NCBI GenBank assembly: GCA_944342015.1
Contig: CALVMC010000006.1
Span: 1-64,000, forward strand
Length of the DNA: 64,000 nucleotides
Reading direction: 5' to 3'
Source: an uncultured Clostridia bacterium
GTDB lineage: Bacteria > Bacillota > Clostridia > Christensenellales > CALVMC01
Below are positions 16,598 to 24,650 of the stretch, in pieces (the first letter of the stretch is position 1; each line of letters opens with the position of its first letter). The notes beneath the pieces are model-generated. The model made no database searches and was not told where the DNA came from. It was given only the letters and a program-made list of their open reading frames with translations. The position numbers were made by a program, and so were the translations under genes.

Positions 16598-16626
16598 AGT
16601 ATAACAAATGAAATTTGTTAAGTCAA
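16598..16626 (-). promoter_or_regulatory. Promoter of rpmG-secE-nusG-rplKAJL
   Basis: Minus strand: -35 TTGACT (16621-16626), 17-nt spacer, -10 TATACT (16598-16603). Start near 16591. The short leader contains an imperfect CACC/GGTG inverted repeat around TTTAAA. Confidence 0.85.
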
Positions 16627-16757
16627 ACGATTTTTAATATATTTTAAAATAATAAATTTAAAAAAAATATCGGTTTTTACAAGAAAGACACAAATCACAT
16701 TTTAAATCCTAAAAGAATAAATTGTTTATGGGAACCGTCGCCCGAAAAGGAGGTATT

Positions 16758-16898
16758 ATGTTTGCTACGAATGATTTGATATTATATTATATAATTTTAA
16801 GCAGTTGCCGTTGCAGATGCTGCCCGTGCAGTTGCAATAACTGTTCGGGAAGGCGCTGCTGCGGATTCACCCAGACAGGTTTTGGAAACTTTTTTTAA
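16758..16898 (+). CDS. 46-residue cysteine-rich mini-protein, unknown
   Basis: A short plus-strand gene with a textbook ribosome-binding site (AAAAGGAGG, 5-nt gap to ATG at 16758) and a strong terminator right after the stop. The product starts MFATNDLILYYIILSS, then has nine cysteines in 19 residues (C17, 19, 21, 22, 24, 26, 29, 34, 35) with Arg, Pro, Ser and Asn, and ends GFTQTGFGNFF. It resembles no family I can name. Possibilities are a metal-binding peptide, a spore or coat mini-protein, or a precursor of a disulfide-rich or modified peptide; no maturation gene lies nearby. A clear sigma-A promoter was not found. Confidence 0.65.
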   Translation: MFATNDLILYYIILSSCRCRCCPCSCNNCSGRRCCGFTQTGFGNFF

Positions 16899-16906
16899 TT
16901 AAACTA

Positions 16907-16940
16907 ACAAAAAACGCCGATTTCGGCGTTTTTTGTTTTA
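16907..16940 (+). terminator. Terminator of the cysteine-rich mini-gene
   Basis: A perfect 13-bp stem ACAAAAAACGCCG/CGGCGTTTTTTGT with an ATTT loop, whose 3' arm supplies the T run. It begins 8 nt after the stop codon, supporting the mini-gene as a real transcription unit. Confidence 0.85.
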
Positions 16941-17132
16941 GTTTTTGAGTTTTACTTTTTTTATTTTATTTATAACATTATTTTAACTTTTTACAAACTC
17001 TGAATATTGATATCGATATTGCAATCATTATATTTTATTTTTCTATACCTTTTAACAATTATAAGACTTTACCGTTTAGACTTAATTTGATTTTTAAAAC
17101 TTTATATTTTACCGATACCGATTAGATATAGT

Positions 17133-17393
17133 TTAATTATTTAAAGACTTTATATTTATTTCTATACCGTTTGTAATAATTTCATTCTTTTGCGACATAT
17201 AAGAAGCAGTTTCGGTATCAGACAAAGTAGTATAAGAAGAAGGCGGAGCGACTTTATTTGCTATTTTCGGAAAATTATAAAATAATATCGAAAGAACAAC
17301 CAAAACTGCAATAAAAACAAGTATCGAAGAAATTATAAACAAAAATATGCTTCCACCGGCCTGCATCTGAATACTTGTTTTATTTTTTCCCAT
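17133..17393 (-). CDS. Small single-pass membrane protein, unknown
   Basis: 86 residues: a short basic, Gln-rich N-terminus, one strong membrane helix (about 15-40, FLFIISSILVFIAVLVVLSIL) and a polar C-terminal tail of about 45 residues. I do not recognise it. AAGGTGG precedes the ATG, and a TTGACA promoter lies directly upstream, so it is an independent small gene in the tuf-rpmG interval. The tail is Ser/Thr/Asn-rich and probably extracytoplasmic or disordered. Confidence 0.7.
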   Translation of the reverse strand: MGKNKTSIQMQAGGSIFLFIISSILVFIAVLVVLSILFYNFPKIANKVAPPSSYTTLSDTETASYMSQKNEIITNGIEINIKSLNN

Positions 17394-17410
17394 TATTCCA
17401 CCTTATAAAG

Positions 17411-17439
17411 ATATTACAATATAATAATATTTTTGTCAA
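17411..17439 (-). promoter_or_regulatory. Promoter of the small membrane protein gene
   Basis: Minus strand: perfect -35 TTGACA (17434-17439), 17-nt spacer, -10 TAATAT (17411-17416). Start near 17404, just ahead of the AAGGTGG ribosome-binding site. Confidence 0.8.
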
Positions 17440-17583
17440 TATTAATAAATTTATTAAATAAATATTTTGTTTTCTTGATTTATTAATAAAATTTTTTACG
17501 AATTGAGTCAGTTACACAATAAATCAAATAGGTTTTTTAACGACAAAACCAATTTAATTAAATGGCTATATTTAATTTGATTA

Positions 17584-17617
17584 ATAAAAAAAAGCGACGC
17601 TTCCGTCGCTTTTTTTA
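17584..17617. terminator. Terminator of tuf
   Basis: Stem AGCGACG/CGTCGCT (17593-17599 with 17604-17610), flanked by A8 and T7 tracts, so it works in both directions. It lies just past the tuf stop and ends the fusA-tuf transcript. Confidence 0.88.
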
Positions 17618-17632
17618 TTATTTACTTTTTAA

Positions 17633-18838
17633 TTAAGCTTTAATTTTAGCAACAACGCCGGAACCTACCGTTCTTCCGCCTTCACGGATAGCGAAACGAA
17701 GACCTTCTTCGATAGCTATCGGAGTGATAAGTTCTATATCCATATTGATGTTGTCGCCGGGGATAACCATTTCAACGCCTTTGGGAAGAGTGATTACGCC
17801 GGTAACGTCTGTTGTTCTGAAATAGAACTGAGGACGATATCCGTTAAAGAACGGAGTATGACGGCCGCCTTCTTCTTTGGTAAGAACGTAAACCTGAGAA
17901 GAGAAGCTTGTATGAGGTTTAATAGAACCGGGCTGAGCAAGAACCTGACCTCTTTCGATATCGGTTCTCTGAATACCACGAAGAAGCGCACCGATATTAT
18001 CGCCTGCCATAGCAGAGTCAAGAAGTTTTCTGAACATTTCGATACCGGTTATTGTGGTTTCAACGATGTCTGTTCTGAGACCGACGATTTCTACTTTATC
18101 CTGCATTTTAAGAGTACCTCTCTCTACACGGCCGGTAGCAACGGTACCTCTACCTGTAATAGTGAAGACGTCTTCGACAGGCATAAGGAAGGGCTTATCG
18201 ACTGCTCTTTCAGGAGCGGGAATGTAAGAATCGATAGCGTCGAGAAGTTCTTGAATACATTTTGTTTCTTCTCCGTCTACCTTACCTGCGCTTGCTGCTT
18301 CGAGAGCTTTAAGAGCGGAACCTTTGATAATGGGGGTTTTGTCTCCCGGGAATTCATATTTGGTAAGAAGGTCTCTGATTTCCATTTCAACGAGTTCGAG
18401 AAGTTCGGGATCGTCAACCTGATCGCATTTATTCATAAATACAACGATATAAGGAACGCCAACCTGACGGGCAAGAAGAATGTGTTCTCTTGTCTGAGGC
18501 ATAGGACCGTCGGTAGCGGCAACAACAAGGATAGCACCGTCCATCTGAGCGGCACCGGTAATCATGTTTTTAACATAGTCTGCGTGTCCGGGGCAGTCAA
18601 CGTGAGCATAGTGACGAGTTGCAGTCTGATACTCAACGTGAGCGGTATTAATAGTAATACCTCTTTCTTTCTCTTCCGGAGCTTTATCGATTTCATCATA
18701 TTTCAAAGCCTGAGCGTTACCTTTAGCAGCGCAGTACATTGTTATAGCAGCGGTAAGAGTGGTTTTGCCGTGGTCAACGTGACCGATGGTACCGACGTTG
18801 ACGTGGGTTTTACTTCTGTCAAATTTAGCTTTAGCCAT
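17633..18838 (-). CDS. tuf: Elongation factor Tu
   Basis: 401 residues, near standard (about 397). G-domain motifs: [10 protein letters not shown] (P-loop, about 18-27), [12 protein letters not shown] (G3), NKCDQVDD (G4), then domains 2 and 3 ending in VVAKIKA. It delivers aminoacyl-tRNA to the ribosome A site. It lies 59 nt after fusA; a TATAAT box in that gap suggests an extra promoter for high expression. GGAGG precedes the ATG. Confidence 0.98.
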   Translation of the reverse strand: MAKAKFDRSKTHVNVGTIGHVDHGKTTLTAAITMYCAAKGNAQALKYDEIDKAPEEKERGITINTAHVEYQTATRHYAHVDCPGHADYVKNMITGAAQMDGAILVVAATDGPMPQTREHILLARQVGVPYIVVFMNKCDQVDDPELLELVEMEIRDLLTKYEFPGDKTPIIKGSALKALEAASAGKVDGEETKCIQELLDAIDSYIPAPERAVDKPFLMPVEDVFTITGRGTVATGRVERGTLKMQDKVEIVGLRTDIVETTITGIEMFRKLLDSAMAGDNIGALLRGIQRTDIERGQVLAQPGSIKPHTSFSSQVYVLTKEEGGRHTPFFNGYRPQFYFRTTDVTGVITLPKGVEMVIPGDNINMDIELITPIAIEEGLRFAIREGGRTVGSGVVAKIKA

Positions 18839-18867
18839 TTTTAATCCTCCTAAATCAATACGATTAT

Positions 18868-18897
18868 ATTATAATACTTTAATTTTTATTTTAACAG
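18868..18897 (-). promoter_or_regulatory. Possible internal promoter of tuf
   Basis: Minus strand: -10 TATAAT (18868-18873) with CTGTTA (18892-18897) 18 nt upstream as a weak -35. A second overlapping TATAAT follows. Internal tuf promoters are common, but the -35 is poor. Confidence 0.45.
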
Positions 18898-20988
18898 TTA
18901 TTTTTTCTCCGAAGAACTGCGTTCGGAAGTGATTTTGTCACTTATGTTCTTAGGAACTTCGGCATACCTGTCGAATTCCATTGTATAATTTCCTCTGCCT
19001 TGTGTCAAGGAACGGAGCACGGTTGAGTAACCGAACATTTCGGCAAGGGGAATATCGGCGTCAACGACTTCCACGCCGTTACGAAGTTCCATACCTTTAA
19101 GGGAACCTCTTCTGCTGTTTATGTTACCTATAACGTCGCCGAGATATTCTTCGGGCATTGTAACTTCGACTTTCATCATAGGCTCTAAAAGAACGGGGTT
19201 AGCCTTTTTAGCAGCCGATTTGAAAGCCATGGAACCTGCGATTTTAAAAGCCATTTCAGAAGAGTCTACTTCGTGGTAGCTACCGTCGGTAATGGTGACT
19301 TTAAAATCTACCATTTCATAACCTGCGATAACACCGCCCAAAGCGGCTTCTCTGATACCTGCCTCAACTGCGGGAATATATTCCTTAGGAATGGAACCGC
19401 CGACGGTTTTATCGAAAATTTCGATACCTTTACCGGGTTCGTTCGGTTCCATAATAATTTTACAGTGACCGTACTGACCTTTACCGCCCGACTGTCTGAT
19501 ATATTTTCCTTCGTCTTCGACTGACTTTCTGATAGTCTCTTTATAAGCAACCTGAGGCTGACCTACATTACATTCAACGCCGAATTCTCTCTGCATTCTG
19601 TCAACGATAATTTCAAGGTGCAACTCGCCCATACCTGCGATAATGGTCTGACCTGTTTCCTGATCGGTATAGGTCTTGAATGTAGGATCTTCTTCTGCAA
19701 GTTTAACGAGAGCTATACCCATTTTTTCCTGACCTGCCTTTGACTTGGGTTCAACGGCAACACGGATAACGGGTTCGGGGAATTCCATACTTTCGAGAAC
19801 TATCGGGTGGTCTGCGTCGCAAAGGGTGTCGCCTGTCGTCGTATCTTTAAGACCGATTATGGCGGCGATATCGCCTGCATAAATTTCGTCTACTTCCGTT
19901 CTGTTATTGGAATGCATTCTGACAAGTCTTCCTACCCTTTCTTTTTTGCCTTTGGTGGAATTGTAAATATACGAACCGCTTTTCAGAACCCCGCTGTAAA
20001 CTCTGTAAAAAGTAAGTCTTCCGACAAAGGGATCTGCCATAACTTTGAAGGCAAGACCGCAAAGGTTTTCGTCGTCGGAAGTTTTCCTCGTTTCTTCCGC
20101 CTTTGTATCGGGATTAATACCTTTTACGTCATCGATATCGAGAGGGGACGGCAGGTATTCGACGATAGCGTCGAGAAGGAACTGAATACCTTTATTTTTA
20201 TAAGCGCTTCCGCAAAGAACGGGAGTAACCTTCATGGCGATAACGCATTTTCTCAAAGCCCTTTTAATATCCTCTACGGAAATTTCTGCCCCTTCGAGAT
20301 ATTTTTCCATAATAGCGTCGTCGTTATCGGCAAGGGCTTCTATAAGTGTTTCTCTTGCTTTTTCGACGGCTGCCTTCATATCGTCGGGAACAGGAAGGGT
20401 TTCAAAAGAAATACCCTTGTCGTTTTCGTGATAAACGCAAGCTTTTTGTTCTATAAGGTCAACGACGCCCTTGAATGTATCTTCCTTACCGATAGGAAGT
20501 TCGATGGGAACGGCATTGGTTTTAAGACGCTCTTTCATCATTTTAACGGTATTTTCGAAGTTTGCGCCTATCGTATCCATTTTGTTTACGAAAGCTATTC
20601 TCGGAACACCGTATTTTGTAGCCTGTCTCCAAACGGTTTCAGACTGCGGTTCAACGCCGCCTTTTGCACAGAACAGAGCCACTGCGCCGTCAAGAATTCT
20701 GAGTGATCTTTCAACTTCGACGGTAAAGTCAACGTGTCCGGGGGTATCGATAAGGTTGATGCAATGCTCTTTCCACGAGACGGTGGTAGCTGCGGAAACG
20801 ATAGTAATACCTCTTTCCTGTTCCTGTTTCATCCAGTCCATAGTAGCGGCACCTTCGTGAACCTCTCCTATTTTGTGGGTTTTACCTGTGTAATAAAGTA
20901 TTCTTTCGCTGGTAGTGGTCTTACCGGCATCTATGTGAGCCATAATACCGATATTTCTTACCTTTTCAAGCGGAAACTGTCTTCCCAT
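18898..20988 (-). CDS. fusA: Elongation factor G
   Basis: 696 residues. G1 [13 protein letters not shown] (about 17-29), switch [18 protein letters not shown]4 NKMDTIG, followed by domains II-V; the C-terminal part contains [22 protein letters not shown]. It catalyses translocation and, with RRF, ribosome recycling. It is the third gene of the str operon, 9 nt after rpsG. Confidence 0.98.
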   Translation of the reverse strand: MGRQFPLEKVRNIGIMAHIDAGKTTTSERILYYTGKTHKIGEVHEGAATMDWMKQEQERGITIVSAATTVSWKEHCINLIDTPGHVDFTVEVERSLRILDGAVALFCAKGGVEPQSETVWRQATKYGVPRIAFVNKMDTIGANFENTVKMMKERLKTNAVPIELPIGKEDTFKGVVDLIEQKACVYHENDKGISFETLPVPDDMKAAVEKARETLIEALADNDDAIMEKYLEGAEISVEDIKRALRKCVIAMKVTPVLCGSAYKNKGIQFLLDAIVEYLPSPLDIDDVKGINPDTKAEETRKTSDDENLCGLAFKVMADPFVGRLTFYRVYSGVLKSGSYIYNSTKGKKERVGRLVRMHSNNRTEVDEIYAGDIAAIIGLKDTTTGDTLCDADHPIVLESMEFPEPVIRVAVEPKSKAGQEKMGIALVKLAEEDPTFKTYTDQETGQTIIAGMGELHLEIIVDRMQREFGVECNVGQPQVAYKETIRKSVEDEGKYIRQSGGKGQYGHCKIIMEPNEPGKGIEIFDKTVGGSIPKEYIPAVEAGIREAALGGVIAGYEMVDFKVTITDGSYHEVDSSEMAFKIAGSMAFKSAAKKANPVLLEPMMKVEVTMPEEYLGDVIGNINSRRGSLKGMELRNGVEVVDADIPLAEMFGYSTVLRSLTQGRGNYTMEFDRYAEVPKNISDKITSERSSSEKK

Positions 20989-20997
20989 AAGCCCTCC

Positions 20998-21468
20998 TTA
21001 CCAACGATAATGTGCGAAAGCTTTATTAGCTTCTGCCATACGATGAACGTCTTCTTTCTTTTTGATAGCGTTGCCTGTATTATTGGAAGCGTCCATAATT
21101 TCAGCGGCAAGTCTTTCAATCATTGTTTTTTCACCGCGCTTTCTTGCAAACAGCACAAGCCATCTGATAGCGAGTGTCTGACGCCTGTCGGCACGGATTT
21201 CGAGCGGAACCTGATAGGTGGAACCGCCTACCCTTCTTGCTTTAACTTCGAGAACGGGCATTAAATTTTCCATTGCCTTGTTAAAGACTTCGAAAGGAGA
21301 TTGTTTGAGTTTCTTTTCTATTAATTCAAACGCACCGTAAGTGATTTGTTGAGCCGTACCTCTTTTACCGCTGATCATAACCTGATTTATAAGTTTGGTT
21401 ACGACCTTGCTGTTATAGACGGGGTCCGGTAAAACGTCACGCTTCGGAACGCCGGATCTTCTTGGCAT
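20998..21468 (-). CDS. rpsG: 30S ribosomal protein S7
   Basis: 156 residues, standard. It has the [21 protein letters not shown]-terminus and the [16 protein letters not shown] beta-hairpin near residue 75-90. It nucleates assembly of the 30S head and contacts E-site tRNA. It lies 50 nt downstream of rpsL in the str operon. Confidence 0.98.
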   Translation of the reverse strand: MPRRSGVPKRDVLPDPVYNSKVVTKLINQVMISGKRGTAQQITYGAFELIEKKLKQSPFEVFNKAMENLMPVLEVKARRVGGSTYQVPLEIRADRRQTLAIRWLVLFARKRGEKTMIERLAAEIMDASNNTGNAIKKKEDVHRMAEANKAFAHYRW

Positions 21469-21518
21469 AATTTTTCCTCCTGATAAATTAGAATTGTAGT
21501 AGCATCCGAATAATTAAA

Positions 21519-21890
21519 TTATTTGGGTTTTTTTGCGCCGTACTTGGATCTTGCCTGCATGCGCTTTGCAACGCCTGCGGTATCGAGTGCACCACGGATA
21601 ATGTGATATCTTACACCCGGCAAATCCTTAACTTTTCCGCCACGGATAAGAATAACGCTGTGTTCTTGTAAATTATGGCCGATTCCGGGAATATAAACCG
21701 TACCTTCCATACCGTTTACGAGACGAACCCTTGCGATTTTTCTCAAAGCGGAATTAGGCTTTTTAGGGGAAGTGGTGGTAACCGAAAGGCAAACTCCTCT
21801 TTTTTGAGGACATTTTTCCATGATAGGAGCCGTCGATTTTTTAACCTGCTTAACCCTGCCCTGCCTGATAAGCTGATTGATTGTAGGCAT
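21519..21890 (-). CDS. rpsL: 30S ribosomal protein S12
   Basis: 123 residues, standard. The decoding-site loop [13 protein letters not shown] and the [10 protein letters not shown] loop keep the wild-type Lys residues at which streptomycin-resistance substitutions usually arise. It is the first gene of the str operon (rpsL-rpsG-fusA-tuf), behind a leader of about 300 nt with long-range structure and a good promoter. Confidence 0.98.
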   Translation of the reverse strand: MPTINQLIRQGRVKQVKKSTAPIMEKCPQKRGVCLSVTTTSPKKPNSALRKIARVRLVNGMEGTVYIPGIGHNLQEHSVILIRGGKVKDLPGVRYHIIRGALDTAGVAKRMQARSKYGAKKPK

Positions 21891-22198
21891 ATTTTACCTC
21901 CTTTTCCATTAATATCGGATGAGCTATCCAGCAACCCTGAAGGATAAACTCTAAGCGGAGCGAGTCTGCCGCACACACCGTACAAGCCGACCGGCACCGT
22001 TTTTTGTTAAGTAAGTCTTTTGACCTTGCTTTACCAAACGATTTGAGTTTGATTGAAATTATCGAACAAAAGGATTCGATAAAACAATTATTAAAAAGAG
22101 TTTTACCCGAATTGCAACAAATATCCGAGCAAGGTACTTCTTTTTAAAGACTCTTTCGTCCGTAAAGAAAACCGCCGCAGTTTAAATTAACTGCAAGC
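21891..22198 (-). promoter_or_regulatory. Structured ~308-nt 5' leader of the str operon
   Basis: From the promoter at 22205-22233 to the rpsL start. Arms 22146-22152 plus 22129-22135 pair with 22014-22020 plus 22023-22029 (AGTCTTT..ACCTTGC with GCAAGGT..AAAGACT), closing a domain that contains a perfect 8-bp hairpin TTATCGAA/TTCGATAA (22059-22082). Between that domain and the ribosome-binding site is a GC-rich segment (about 21950-22005). No known ribosomal-protein leader class is recognised; autoregulation by S12 or S7 is an inference. Confidence 0.6.
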
Positions 22199-22204
22199 CT
22201 ATAT

Positions 22205-22233
22205 ATCTTACCAATTTTTAATTTAAAAGTCAA
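22205..22233 (-). promoter_or_regulatory. Promoter of the str operon
   Basis: Minus strand: -35 TTGACT (22228-22233), 17-nt spacer, -10 TAAGAT (22205-22210). It lies about 35 nt past the tsaD stop, so the str operon has an independent start near 22198. Confidence 0.8.
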
Positions 22234-22268
22234 ACAAAAAAATATATTTAAAATTTTAAAAAATTTTA

Positions 22269-23327
22269 TTATTTTTCATTGATTTTAAGGAATGGTCTGC
22301 AATCGAAATCGGTTTTTCTGTATCCCAATCCTTCTTTAATCATATAATAGGCCTGTACTCCTATCATTGCCGCATTATCGGTGCAGTAAAGATTTTTGGG
22401 ATAGTGAACATTTATATCGAGTTCGGAGGCTTTTTTCTCTACCCCTTTTCTTAAAACGGAATTAGCCCCGACGCCCCCTGCTATGCAAATCTGCTTAAAA
22501 CCCTTTTCAGCGGCGGCTTTTATGCAATTATCGATGAGCATTTCAAGAGCGGTTTTCTGAAAGGAAGCCGCAATATCGGCTTTATTTACCGTTTCGCCTT
22601 TGCTTTCCCTGTTTCTTATATAATTTATAACGGCGGTTTTGAGTCCGCTGTAAGAAAAGTTCAGCTGTGGTTTGTTTTTAAATGCTTTGGGAAAATCTAT
22701 AACCGGACTTCCCTGTTCTGCAAGTTTTTCAATAAGAGGTCCTCCGGGGTAGCCTAAACCCAATACCCTTGCGACCTTATCGAAGGCTTCTCCTGCGGCG
22801 TCGTCTACCGACTCACCTAAAATTTCAAGTTCGTTGTAACCTTTTGCTATTGCGACCGCCGAATGTCCGCCGCTTGCGATAAGGCAGACAAAAGGCGGTT
22901 TTATATCGCTGTCGATATAGTTTGCCGCTATATGACCTGCAATATGGTTGACTCCTATTATCGGTATGTCGAGAGCGAAAGCAAGGGCTTTTGCATAGGA
23001 CACCGTAACGAGAAGTGCGCCTAAAAGTCCGGCTCCTTCGGTTACCGCAACTGCGGATATATCTTTTAAAGTTACATTTGCCTTATCAAGGGCTTCTTTA
23101 ACTACCGTTCCGACTGCTAATGTATGGTTTCTCGACGCTATTTCGGGAACGACTCCGCCGAACCTTTTATGTATATCTATCTGTGAAGCTATGGAACACG
23201 AAAGAATTTTTCTTCCGAGGGTAACGCTTGCCGAGGTTTCGTCGCACGAGCTTTCGAGAGCAAGTATATAGAAATCTTCTTTTTCTTTAAGTTTAAGGAA
23301 TTTATCGTAAGCTTCTTCGTTATACAT
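22269..23327 (-). CDS. tsaD: tRNA N6-adenosine threonylcarbamoyltransferase TsaD
   Basis: 352 residues. Kae1/TsaD ATPase fold: ALESSCDETSAS at 23-34, metal-binding H128 and H132 (HIAGH), LIASGGHS and the C-terminal GGVGANSVLR. With TsaB and TsaE it adds the t6A modification to tRNAs reading ANN codons. There is an N-terminal extension of about 18 charged residues before the usual start; only one ATG fits. GGTG lies close to the ATG, a weak ribosome-binding site. Confidence 0.96.
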   Translation of the reverse strand: MYNEEAYDKFLKLKEKEDFYILALESSCDETSASVTLGRKILSCSIASQIDIHKRFGGVVPEIASRNHTLAVGTVVKEALDKANVTLKDISAVAVTEGAGLLGALLVTVSYAKALAFALDIPIIGVNHIAGHIAANYIDSDIKPPFVCLIASGGHSAVAIAKGYNELEILGESVDDAAGEAFDKVARVLGLGYPGGPLIEKLAEQGSPVIDFPKAFKNKPQLNFSYSGLKTAVINYIRNRESKGETVNKADIAASFQKTALEMLIDNCIKAAAEKGFKQICIAGGVGANSVLRKGVEKKASELDINVHYPKNLYCTDNAAMIGVQAYYMIKEGLGYRKTDFDCRPFLKINEK

Positions 23328-23370
23328 AATTCACCGATAAAATAATATCCGTTCCAATTTAATACTTGGC

Positions 23371-23393
23371 ATTTAAAATTTTCCGATACGGAA
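23371..23393 (-). terminator. Possible terminator of prfB
   Basis: A short stem TTCCG/CGGAA with an ATA loop, followed on the minus strand by AATTTTAAA, about 30 nt after the prfB stop. The stem is only 5 bp and the T run is broken. Confidence 0.35.
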
Positions 23394-23424
23394 TTTTATT
23401 GTCATTAAACTTTAAATAAAAAGG

Positions 23425-24525
23425 TTAAGACTTTTTAAGATATTCGGTAATAAACCCGTCAATCTCGCCGTCCATAACGGCATTTATGTTCGGATTTTCA
23501 TAGCCCGTTCTATGGTCTTTTACGAGAGTATATGGACAGAAAACATAGGAGCGTATCTGACTTCCCCATTCTATTTTTTTGAGTTCTCCTTTGAGTTCCT
23601 GTTCTTTTTGGAGCTGCTCGCTTTCCTTTCTTTCTATAAGTTTGGATATAAGCATATTCATAGCCGTTTCTCTGTTCTGTATCTGACTGCGTTGATTCTG
23701 ACACTGAACGACTATACCTGTCGGAATATGGGTTATTCTTATAGCCGATTCGGTTTTATTTACATGCTGACCGCCCGCTCCGCTGCTTCTGTAAGTATCT
23801 ATTTTAAGCTCGTCGGGGCTTATCTTTATTTCGGTATTATCGATAATTTCCGGCATAACTTCGAGAGAAGCAAAGGAGGTATGCCTTCTGCTGTTTGCGT
23901 CGAACGGTGAAATTCTGACCAGTCTGTGAACGCCTTTTTCGGCTTTAAGGTAACCGTATGCGTTTGTTCCCTTTACAAAGAAAGTAACGCTTTTGATTCC
24001 CGCCTCATCCCCGTTCTGTCTTTCCATTTCTTCACACTTAAAGCCTTGCCTTTCTGCGTACATCTGATACATTCTGTAAAGCATGGAAACCCAATCCTGC
24101 GCTTCCGTACCGCCCGCACCCGAATGAAGGGTCATTATTGCGTTGCATTCGTCGTACTTTCCTTTAAGAAGGGTTTTGAGCCAGATTTTTTCGAAATCCT
24201 TTTCCGCCTCTTCTCTTTCTTTTTTTATATAGGAAAGCTCTCCGCCGTCCTCTTCTTCTATGCAAAGATCGATAAGTTCCAAAAGATTTTTGAGTTTTTC
24301 TTCAAGGCTTTTAAGAGATCCGAATTTATCCTCCGCTCTTTTAAGCTCCGAACAGACCTTCTGAGCCTTTTCCATATCGTTCCAAAAGTCTTCTTTTGCC
24401 TGCAATAATTTAAGCTCCTCGATTTTATCCGAAAGAAGCTTTTTATCTTCGTCTTTAACAATGGCTTTGTATTTGCCGTCGATTTCCTGAACCTTTTCTT
24501 TTTCCTGTTCTAATTCAATAATCAT
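23425..24525 (-). CDS. prfB: Peptide chain release factor 2
   Basis: 366 residues, full RF2 length. It has the RF2-specific SPF motif ([12 protein letters not shown]), which reads UGA/UAA, and the catalytic GGQ at 251-253. The gene is one uninterrupted frame: there is no in-frame UGA or CTTTGAC slip site near codon 25, so the common programmed +1 frameshift is absent. No Shine-Dalgarno precedes the ATG and an in-frame TAA lies three codons upstream. It sits 107 nt downstream of secA, the usual pairing. Confidence 0.96.
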   Translation of the reverse strand: MIIELEQEKEKVQEIDGKYKAIVKDEDKKLLSDKIEELKLLQAKEDFWNDMEKAQKVCSELKRAEDKFGSLKSLEEKLKNLLELIDLCIEEEDGGELSYIKKEREEAEKDFEKIWLKTLLKGKYDECNAIMTLHSGAGGTEAQDWVSMLYRMYQMYAERQGFKCEEMERQNGDEAGIKSVTFFVKGTNAYGYLKAEKGVHRLVRISPFDANSRRHTSFASLEVMPEIIDNTEIKISPDELKIDTYRSSGAGGQHVNKTESAIRITHIPTGIVVQCQNQRSQIQNRETAMNMLISKLIERKESEQLQKEQELKGELKKIEWGSQIRSYVFCPYTLVKDHRTGYENPNINAVMDGEIDGFITEYLKKS

Positions 24526-24540
24526 AAATATTTATACAAG

Positions 24541-24650
24541 CAACAATCTTTATTTTTATAGTTTAATTCTTATTCGAGCAATAATCTTTATTTTTACCGT
24601 TTGATTTTATATGGCAAGAAATTTTTTACCGTTTAATTTTTATTCAAACA
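24541..24650. repeat. Imperfect ~38-nt tandem repeats in the secA-prfB spacer
   Basis: Three degenerate copies of CAAnAATCTTTATTTTTAnnGTTTnATTTTnAT start near 24541, 24579 and 24615; the last runs into the secA 3' end. The copies differ by several bases and small indels. They may have arisen by slippage from the end of secA. Confidence 0.55.

Noticed and set aside
17858-18844. 328-codon open frame antisense to tuf
   Set aside because: Long antisense frames arise from codon bias of highly expressed genes; no start signals, and the composition is that of a shadow frame.
19807-20706. 299-codon open frame antisense to fusA
   Set aside because: Same reason: opposite a highly biased essential gene, with no ribosome-binding site or family resemblance.
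21941-22147. Plus-strand open frame of 68 codons antisense to the str leader, ending LLKRVLPELQQISEQGTSF
   Set aside because: It looks protein-like, but has no ATG or ribosome-binding site and lies entirely within the self-complementary leader. A degraded gene end cannot be excluded.
24440-24525. Programmed +1 frameshift in prfB
   Set aside because: The frame is continuous from ATG; no CTTTGA slip site or upstream SD-like stimulator is present.
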